Source: Staphylotrichum longicolle (taxonomy: Eukaryota > Ascomycota > Sordariomycetes > Sordariales > Chaetomiaceae). From it: 64,000 nt of DNA. Positions 57,219-64,000 of this stretch are shown here, piece by piece; position 1 is the first letter of the stretch; every line of letters begins with the position of its first letter. The notes under the pieces are model-generated. The model did no database searches. It had not been told where the DNA came from and worked only from the letters and a program-made list of their open reading frames with translations. The stretch covers positions 2,108,001 through 2,172,000 of the forward strand of contig JAHCVI010000001.1 of NCBI GenBank assembly GCA_019096155.1, in the 5' to 3' direction. A program made the translations under genes and the position numbers.

Positions 57219-58436
57219 ATGGCCGAGCCTGCCCATGATGATCGGCCTTACCAAGGGCGAAACCGAAGCCGTTCAAATGCGTCGTCAATGCTTCGGAGGC
57301 TGTCGCAGGACTTTGAAGACTCGCGACCACCAGAAGCTTTTATGGCCGTCACCAGCGATGTCGCATCCTCGATTTTTGCCCGGCCAGCGCAGGTGGACAG
57401 CCAGACAAGGGCGCCCGAGACGCAACCATCAGATCCGGTGCAGACAGCTGCGCATCCCGAAAAGCACTCGATGAGCATTGAGGAACCTCGGCCATCAGAC
57501 GTCGGAGGCACCCCCGCGGTGTCTTCCGAAGAAGCTACTCTTACCGCGCCCAATCCACAATCAGTGGGGCACACGGAGCCCTTCGAAAACGGATACCACT
57601 TTCCACCAAAGTACCCCTTCAAAGAGACGACGTTGCAAGGGTTGAAGACCTTCTGGAAGTTTTTCATTACGCCGATGGGGTTTTTCTGGACCATCTACGG
57701 GCTCAACGTTGTCGCCTGGGGTGGCATGCTCTTCCTCCTTCTCTGCAACGCAGCGCCCGCCATGTGCTATCCCAGCTGCGATGACATCAACTCACCGAGG
57801 CGGAAATGGATCGAGTGGGACTCGCAGATCCTCACAGGTCTTTTCTGCGTCCCTGCGTTTGGTCTTGCGCCTTGGAGGTTTCGGGACCTGTACTACCTCC
57901 TCAAGTACCGACTTCAGGGACAGGAGGAGGGCCTTCGTCGGCTGGCCGGTATTCACAACAATTGGTTCCGACTCAAGGGCACTCAGGAGCTTCCAGCAAA
58001 TATTGGCCCCGACAACATCACCGCTGACGTCCCCTCGAGCTGCGTACCGATCCCAGAGAAAAACATGCCCAAGGCCCCACTGACCGGCGCCCGAGCACCG
58101 GCCACCAGTGTGTGGAAGCTGGACTTCGTCATCTGGTGCATGGTCTGGAACACATTCGCGCAATGCGGGCTCTGCGGCATCATGTGGGGCATGAACCGCT
58201 ACGACCGTCCGAGCTGGACAACCGGCTTTTTGGTGGCTTTCGGCATGGTCATTTCCATGATTGGCGGCTTCGTTATGTTCCTCGAGGGCAAAAAGGTCAA
58301 GACAATCGAAGGCGTGCCGCTTACTGAGCGGGACCACGAGAAGCTGGCGAAAGACAAGGAGCTGGGCATTCCGCACTACAACAACATCAAAGACAAGAAG
58401 CCGAAGGAGAAGGGCCGGGGCGACGCAGAGAAATAG
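57219..58436 (+). CDS. DUF2985 family membrane protein
   Basis: Fungal multipass membrane protein of unknown function. Single exon, 405 aa. Start at 57219 (MAEPAHDDRPYQGRNRSR; AAAGATGGC context) preferred over an in-frame ATG at 57147, which would add 24 unconserved residues. The N-terminal 135 residues are disordered. The domain opens with YHFPPKYPFKETTLQGLKTF and contains four hydrophobic segments: FITPMGFFWTIYGLNVVAWG with MLFLLLCNAAPAMC, LTGLFCVPAFGLAPWRFRDL, FVIWCMVWNTFAQCGLCGIM, and GFLVAFGMVISMIGGFVMFL. DDINSPRRKWIEWDSQIL and PWRFRDLYYLLKYR are family hallmarks. It ends in a Lys-rich tail (NNIKDKKPKEKGRG). Confidence 0.85.
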   Translation: MAEPAHDDRPYQGRNRSRSNASSMLRRLSQDFEDSRPPEAFMAVTSDVASSIFARPAQVDSQTRAPETQPSDPVQTAAHPEKHSMSIEEPRPSDVGGTPAVSSEEATLTAPNPQSVGHTEPFENGYHFPPKYPFKETTLQGLKTFWKFFITPMGFFWTIYGLNVVAWGGMLFLLLCNAAPAMCYPSCDDINSPRRKWIEWDSQILTGLFCVPAFGLAPWRFRDLYYLLKYRLQGQEEGLRRLAGIHNNWFRLKGTQELPANIGPDNITADVPSSCVPIPEKNMPKAPLTGARAPATSVWKLDFVIWCMVWNTFAQCGLCGIMWGMNRYDRPSWTTGFLVAFGMVISMIGGFVMFLEGKKVKTIEGVPLTERDHEKLAKDKELGIPHYNNIKDKKPKEKGRGDAEK

Positions 58437-59241
58437 ACGACAGGAGGGCATGTTCTCGGATGAGCGATGAGCGGAGTCTGTGAGACAGGAGTTGGCTTAC
58501 AGGTTGATTTGGAGCACGCGATACCCCGTTTAATGGAGTTGGAAGAAAGCATACACACGGAGGCTGCGGATGGATATGGACAGCATTGGAATTATAGATC
58601 TTTAGCACATTGTAATTGGCAAGCAATTTATTCGAGACTCAGAATAACGCAAGGAATATTCCATATGCACATTTCAGCCCCCCGCCGAATCGATATCCTG
58701 TAGTGTCCTGCCTTCGTCTCGCTCCGAGTCGCTCGAGTCTCCCCTCTCGCCGTTGAGGTTCTTGGGTGGGGCGCAAGGCCGGGAAACTCTGGGGTTGAGC
58801 TCCACGCGGCCAGGCTTTGTTGGCCCAAACGCAAGGGGCTGCCTGTCAGGGCCAGAGCGCGCCAGCCAATCAGTCAGCAGGGCGTCGGACATACAGGCCT
58901 TATCGGACTCCACCACAGCGTCATGCGGCCTCGTTGTCTGCCCCGACACCCGCCCAGCCTTTCCGCAAAGGCAACAGCAAGCAGAGGCATCCCGTCAGCT
59001 GCCCCTCGGCTCATTCCTCGTGTCTTAACGGGGAGCAGCCCCTCTATTCAACACCCAATCGATCACTTGAGGGCGGACAGCCTTTGACACTTGGTTATTG
59101 TTTGGAAACCAGCGAGCTCTGGTGCCCAATCCCGACGACCCGGTGCCTTTATCCAGGCACTGACTCCTCACCACCCGATCCCTCCTCTGACAACGACAGC
59201 CCATCGCGACTCTTGAGATCCTATTTGCGTCAACGTCAAAG
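58437..59241. other. Spacer between the DUF2985 and SLC35F6-like genes
   Basis: 805 bp; AT-rich 3' flank of the first gene, then a GC-rich promoter-like part. Nothing else is seen. Confidence 0.45.
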
Positions 59242-60684
59242 ATGGCGGGCTCAATCATCCCCGCCCGGGCTGTGATCCCGTTCCTTGTGGGGATGATGCT
59301 GTTGACGGGCGTGTGCAACACGCTCCTCACCAAGTACCAAGTATGCCTCCTCTCTCTGACCTCCCTCCACCAAGCACCCCTTTGAAAGCTAATCCCTATC
59401 ATCCAGGATAACCAATGTGTTCGCGATTGCGACAACCCGGACCCGAAGAAGCGCCGCCATTTTGAGCAGCCCGTGATCCAGACGCTACAAATGTTCATCG
59501 GCGAGATGGGTTGCTGGCTGGTTGTCGGCATCATCTCGCTCTACCGCCGCTACACCTCCTCCGCCTCGTCCGCGACATACCAGCCGCTCTCCACCGATGA
59601 CACCCACGACGACGACGCAAACCCGCGCAGGGCGTCGGACAATGTGAGCATCAACTCCACCACGGCGCTCAACCCCTCGTCCGGGAACGGCAACGATGCC
59701 GAGTGCACCGCCCACGCCCACTCGTGCCCCTCGATCCTGCGCGGCTGGCGCGTCACCCTCCTCGCGCTCCCGGCCATCTGCGACATCCTGGGCACGACCC
59801 TCATGAACGCGGGCCTGCTCCTCGTCGCGGCCTCCATCTACCAGATGACGCGCGGCGCGCTGGTGCTCTTTGTCGGCCTGTTCAGCGTCATCTTCCTCAA
59901 GCGCCACCTGCACGCCTTCCAGTGGCTGTCGCTCGTCGGCGTCGTGGTCGGCGTCGGCCTCGTCGGGCTCGCGGGCGCCATCCAGCCGGACCCGAAGCAC
60001 GCCGGCTCCTCCGCGCCCGAGGTCGACGGCGGCGAGGTCGGCGCGGATGCGCTGCGCGTGATCGTCGGCGTCTTGATGATTGCGGGGGCCCAGATCTTTA
60101 CGGCCACGCAGTTCGTTCTGGAGGAGTACATTCTCGAGCGGTCGGCGATCGAGCCGATCCGGGTGGTGGGCTGGGAAGGCGTGTTTGGGTTCTCGGTGAC
60201 GCTGCTTGGCATGATCGTGCTGCATCTGACGATTGGGCGGACGGAGGCGGGGAGGTACGGGCCGTTTGATATGGTCGAGGGCTGGCGGCAGTTCTGGGAA
60301 CACGAGGCCGTGTTTGTGTCGAGTATCCTCATCATGATCAGCATCGGGTACGTTCTTCCCTCCTTCCCCCTTCTGCTTTCTGGAGATGGTGATACAGATG
60401 TGCTAACGTGTGTTGCCAGCGGTTTCAACTTCTTCGGTTTGTCGGTCACACGTACCGTCAGCGCCACGTCGCGCTCGACCATCGACACCTGCCGCACCCT
60501 CTTCATCTGGATCGTCTCGCTCGGCCTCGGCTGGGAGACGTTCAAGTGGCTGCAGGTTGTCGGCTTTGTCCTGCTGGTCTACTTTACCTTCCTGTTCAAC
60601 GGCCTTGTCCAGCCGCCATTCAAGTTCCTCCGTGTCAAGGAGGTCGAGGAGCTCCTCCCCGAGGAGCCCATCGAGCACAACTAG
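59242..60684 (+). CDS. SLC35F6: SLC35F6-like drug/metabolite transporter
   Basis: Ten-helix transporter of the DMT superfamily, nearest to animal SLC35F6 (lysosomal/mitochondrial); transported substrate unknown. Exons 59242-59340, 59407-60347 and 60420-60684; introns 66 and 72 nt; 434 aa. N-terminal text MLLTGVCNTLLTKYQDNQCV is characteristic, as are PAICDILGTTLMNAGLLLVA, SIYQMTRGALVLFVGLFSVI, AGAQIFTATQFVLEEYILER, and TVSATSRSTIDTCRTLFIWI. A hydrophilic loop of about 60 residues (YQPLSTDDTHDDDANPRRAS) lies between the second and third helices. It ends EEPIEHN after an acidic tail, facing the cytosol. Confidence 0.9.
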
Positions 60685-61432
60685 GTGTGGGGGGAACCTT
60701 GATACGTACATAGCCCGATTTGCATTTACGGGTCGGAGGGGTTAGGTCAATTATGTGGTGGTTGTTGCATCTCAGTCAGAAAGGCGGCGTTTGTTTGGAG
60801 ATGGTGTTGGTTCGGACACGGTGTCGGACAGTGATTGAAGGTCTAACATGGGATTATTTGACATTTACTTGGGCGCATATCAACTGTTCATCATTCATTC
60901 CGTTCCATGATCATGCTTTAAGAACATTGCGATGCTCGGACAGTGCGGTGAGTGTGTAAATGTAAGCTAAGGTGTGTCATGATGATCTGCTCAGAGTTTA
61001 AAAATCATGGCTGCCTTGATCAAGTGTTGGTAATTCATTTCCTAGAAAAGGCCATGATCTAACTTGGGCTCTATACCCTCCGCTAAAGAAATGCCTAGCC
61101 TGCCTGTCCGTCCTCATGCCCAACCATCCGGAAGCCAAAAAAGAACAACACAAACCCAGGACGCCCATATCCGTACCCCAAATCCCTAATCCGCCGTGAT
61201 GCTCCCGTGCTCCGGCCCGTCTGTACCAAGGAAAAGGAAACCCCATCCATCCCCGCATCCCCCCCCTCACGCAAGGTAGGCCCGTTAGGCGAGATATTCG
61301 GCCCGCAAGGAGAAACCCATCCTCCTGCCCTGCAGCACTCCACTGCCCTTTTCTCCCTCTCCACCCCCCAAAATAACCAAGCGAAAAGCCACAACAGCCA
61401 GCTCCGGCCCCCGCCCCCAGCCGCCCCGCTGC
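60685..61432. other. 3' flanks of the transporter and Yippee genes (convergent)
   Basis: 748 bp, AT-rich near 60850-61060. No gene is seen. Confidence 0.45.
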
Positions 61433-61892
61433 TCAGCTGACGGTGCAGAGCAGCTCGGCCTCGAGGATGAACTTGCCCTCCTTGTACTTCTCGCTGGCCT
61501 CGTACGCCTTGTCGTACTTCCACCCCACCACCTCGTTGCACGTCCGGCAGCTGATGTCGCGCACCACGTGCCGCCCCGTCGTCATGTTGCGCTCCGAGGG
61601 CTCGCCCGTCTCGATGTTGACGACGCTGTTGAAGAGGTAGGCTTTTCCGTGCTGGCCGCGGAAGTTCTGGAAGTGCGGCGGAGCGCGCAAGGCGATGAGA
61701 GTTAGTGGATATGGTTTGACGAACGAAAACGGGGAAGGAGGGGGGGGGGGGGTGGAGGCGGGGTGAGAAAGGGGGAGAGGTCTGTCTGCGTACCCTGCTG
61801 ATGATGTCCTCGTGGTTGGCGAGGTGGGTTTTGCACCCTTTGCAGCCATAGATGCGGTTGCTGTTGAGGTAGGTGTTGTAGGAGAGTCCCAT
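61433..61892 (-). CDS. MOH1: Yippee family zinc-binding protein (MOH1/YPEL)
   Basis: Small conserved zinc protein related to the CULT domain of cereblon; yeast Moh1 is linked to GID ubiquitin ligase function. Exon 1 (61892-61794) and exon 2 (61666-61433) give 110 aa. The two CxxC pairs are present (GCKGCKTHLANHEDIISR and DISCRTCNEVVGWKYDKAYE), with GKAYLFNSVVNIETGEPSER and GRHVVRDISC between them. The C-terminus EGKFILEAELLCTVS is typical. The intron is the longest found (127 nt) and contains a run of 13 C on the coding strand. Confidence 0.94.
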
Positions 61893-62975
61893 GTTGGTTG
61901 GCGTGCCGATGGCGTTCAGTGACGATCTGGTCGTTTTACGAGAGAAACTGGGTTGCTTTTGGCGTTGATCTGGTTAAGGACACCCGACGCGGGAGGGAAT
62001 GATGAAGGACTCTTTTGCCACTCGGTTTTGTTCAGTCGTATCGGTTGCGCCAGGCAGACAATATGTAGTTCTGTTTAGATGAGTATGTGTCTCGGAGTAT
62101 CTCGACGAGAGTGCATGGAAGTCTTGTCCGGTCAAAGGTTGGTTGTTGCCTTCCTGTCGGGTGACGGTGCGGGGCAGTGGCCGTATCAGATGGGAGCTCC
62201 GGAACGGAAGCCCGAGATCAGCGACGAAATCGGTACTGTAGAGGCCGCCTGTGCACAAAGCTTTGTGCTGCTAATGCCAGGCAGAAGAGGTGCCCCAGGA
62301 GCCCAGTTCTCGGAGCCCAAAATGCAAGCAGCGAGGCCTGAGGCAGCAGAGGGTGACAGACAACCTGGAATGATGAGCAAAGAGGGGCCCTGCAGCGAAG
62401 GGTGCACAGTGTAAGGTGAAACTGTGCCGCAAACGGCAGCGTGAGATACGCAAGTGTATATTCTCAGTACGTGAACCCCTGGTCTTGAAGCCAAGCACCA
62501 GCGACGCGATGGCAAGAATCAGGAGCCTGGAAGAAGACGTGAGCGTCTGCGACTTGTGCGCCGGCAGGATGTGGTTCATGAAGTTGTCAGTGACAACAAC
62601 CGGGGCGGGCTACAACGAACATGAGCGACGTCAGATGACAGGCTGCAGTGGGGTGACCAGTTTGCAGGTGCTGCATTGAAGCACCCACTCAGAGCGACAG
62701 GGGTAGGGGAGCACCCCTCCTGCCGAAGAAAGAAGATTCCACAATCAACAGAGCTCATGACGCAAAACTCGTCTGAAATGTAAATATGTACCGATCCACG
62801 CTATCTGCGCACGCGGAAAAGCAAACAATGTACAAGAAGATCCCCTCAGTCCGTTCCCAAATGCTGCAGCCATGGCCGAAAGAAGGAAAGACAGAACAAG
62901 CAGACAGAAAAGCGATCCAAGTCCAGATCTGAGCCCTCTATCAAACCGGCCGATGTTCCTCGCCCCCGCTCTCAT
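61893..62975. other. Yippee promoter and 3' flank of the ferric reductase gene
   Basis: 1.08 kb with no supportable gene. Confidence 0.45.
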
Positions 62976-64000
62976 CTACCACGAAAACGCCTCCTCCACA
63001 AAGTCAATGCTGCCTTGGTACTGCCTGTTGCGTACGGCGCGGCGCACCTCATCGCTCAGCGCGCCCGGCCCACACACCGTGACCGCCATTGTGCCGACCT
63101 GATTCTCCATCTCCATCCCCAGGAGCGTGTCGATGTTCGGCCTGCCCGGGAACATCTGCACCGTCGAGCTGGGGCTGTGGATTTCCTTAGTTGACCGAGG
63201 CCGGCTGACGAACAGCATGATGCGCAGCACCTCGCGACGCTTCTCCATGGCCAGCACCTCGGTCATCCACGGCCTGATCCACTCCAGGTGCTCCGGACTC
63301 TGAATGGTCCAGACCATGATTACCTTGCGCGCCGCCACCGTGCCGTTGTTGTAGCCGGCCACCAGATCGCGAACGTGGGGCACCGCCTGCGTGATGCCCA
63401 CGCCGCCCGCGAAGAGCATGACAGTGCCGTACGAGTGGAGTCGGCTTGAGCCACGGTAGGGGCCCTCGACCAGGCAACGTGTAACCATCTTACCGTCGGG
63501 GTGGGACGCGGCGCGATTGTAGAGAGCAGCCGTGAAGCCGGTGCGGCCGCGAACGATGAAGGAGACCGTCGTCTTCTTGGCGGCAAGAACGTCCTGGCGG
63601 CGCATGGGCAGTTTCTCGTCGTCGGCATGGTCCGCTTCGTCGCTCCAGGCGACGGTAAAGGGGTGGGACTGCCAGAAACCGATGGTCGGCATGTAGAGAT
63701 AGGCGTGCTGGCCGGGTTGGAAGTTCCAGGGCCGGGCCATAGTCACGGTAACGCGGCAAGCGCCGCCGGGAAGGGCTTCAACCAGGGTCTTGGTGCCACC
63801 CGCGCCGATGTTGCGGTAGCCAAGGCGGAGCAGGCGGGCGGCGCGGTCAAAGACCCACAGGGCGACCACCGCGTAAAGGTACTTGATCTGCGGCAGATTC
63901 TTGAGGTCGAGATGGTACCAGAGGCCGATGATGGAGACGATGGCCAGAGCGATATGAGCAAGCTTGAAGATCTCGTAGTAGGCGTGACGGAACATGCTCG
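62976..64000 (-). CDS. Ferric-chelate reductase, C-terminal part (cut by the right edge)
   Basis: FRE-family plasma-membrane flavocytochrome that reduces extracellular Fe3+ with cytosolic NADPH. The visible part covers the end of the ferric-reductase transmembrane domain (FRHAYYEIFKLAHIALAIVS with a heme-ligand-type His, GLWYHLDLKNLPQIKYLYAV), the FAD-binding segment (NFQPGQHAYLYMPTIGFWQS, HPFTVAW) and the NAD-binding domain (EGPYRGSSRLHSYGTVMLFA, GGVGITQAVPHVRDLV, VTVCGPGALSDEVRRAVRN). It ends in FVEEAFSW, the usual aromatic C-terminus. No intron or frame break lies in this part. The N-terminal signal region and first helices are outside the window, so the paralogue cannot be named. Confidence 0.92.
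   Translation of the reverse strand, partial: SMFRHAYYEIFKLAHIALAIVSIIGLWYHLDLKNLPQIKYLYAVVALWVFDRAARLLRLGYRNIGAGGTKTLVEALPGGACRVTVTMARPWNFQPGQHAYLYMPTIGFWQSHPFTVAWSDEADHADDEKLPMRRQDVLAAKKTTVSFIVRGRTGFTAALYNRAASHPDGKMVTRCLVEGPYRGSSRLHSYGTVMLFAGGVGITQAVPHVRDLVAGYNNGTVAARKVIMVWTIQSPEHLEWIRPWMTEVLAMEKRREVLRIMLFVSRPRSTKEIHSPSSTVQMFPGRPNIDTLLGMEMENQVGTMAVTVCGPGALSDEVRRAVRNRQYQGSIDFVEEAFSW

Noticed and set aside
1..64000. RIP-mutated transposon remnants
   Set aside because: I saw no long AT-rich block with C-to-T bias, and no transposase, reverse transcriptase or terminal repeats.
1..64000. tRNA and dispersed 5S rRNA genes
   Set aside because: I looked for B-box (GGTTCGAATCC-type) and 5S internal-control sequences by eye and found no match; a covariance-model search would be decisive.

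Overview
The window is nuclear DNA of a filamentous ascomycete, most likely a Sordariomycete close to the Sordariales (Neurospora/Chaetomium type); I cannot name the species. The evidence is the gene architecture (introns of 47-127 nt with GTRNGT donors, CTRAC branch sites and YAG acceptors, GC-rich codons) and the gene set: a secreted large-subunit catalase, a PalB calpain of the pH-signalling pathway, a DUF1996-WSC secreted protein and fungal APH-fold kinases. I see no tRNA, rRNA, intact transposon or CRISPR array.

Layout. 1-1180: catalase running off the left edge (minus). 1.2-3.9 kb: no supportable gene. 3.9-10.9 kb: four minus-strand genes: haspin kinase, CCDC47-like ER protein, ECM15/UPF0045 protein, and a polytopic membrane protein with an AT-hook tail. 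10.9-13.5 kb: long spacer with two adjoining degenerate tandem-repeat arrays, the second with a strict 20-bp period. 13.5-16.2 kb: an APH-fold kinase-like gene and an ARFRP1-type GTPase (plus). 17.2-22.8 kb: RRP45 (minus) divergent from CWC15 (plus), then an EBP/EXPERA sterol isomerase-like gene and an RCM1/NSUN5 rRNA methyltransferase (minus). 23.8-25.7 kb: secreted DUF1996-WSC protein. 25.7-29.6 kb: gene-free. 29.6-40.0 kb: TFC4, VTS1, the four-exon ribosomal protein eL29 and the peroxisomal carrier ANT1, all minus. 41.2-44.1 kb: palB (plus). 45.2-46.9 kb: C2H2 zinc-finger protein (minus), then a 4.6-kb gene-free stretch. 51.6-64 kb: zinc alcohol dehydrogenase, SEN15 and DIB1 as a divergent pair, a second APH-fold gene, a DUF2985 membrane protein, an SLC35F6-like transporter, a Yippee protein, and a ferric reductase cut by the right edge.

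How the genes relate. There is no biosynthetic or defence cluster. RNA metabolism is well represented: RRP45, CWC15, RCM1, SEN15, DIB1, VTS1, TFC4 and eL29. Two divergent pairs (RRP45/CWC15, SEN15/DIB1) each join two RNA-processing genes across a short shared promoter.

Caveat. Five otherwise well-conserved genes (haspin, RCM1, EBP-like, alcohol dehydrogenase, second APH gene) carry small frame breaks, about a dozen in all, mostly in GC-rich or homopolymer context. Indel errors in the sequence explain this better than five independent gene deaths, but the sequence alone cannot prove it. The most unusual non-genic signal is the 20-bp-period array at 12.98-13.26 kb, upstream of a kinase-like gene that has lost its expected metal-binding Asp.
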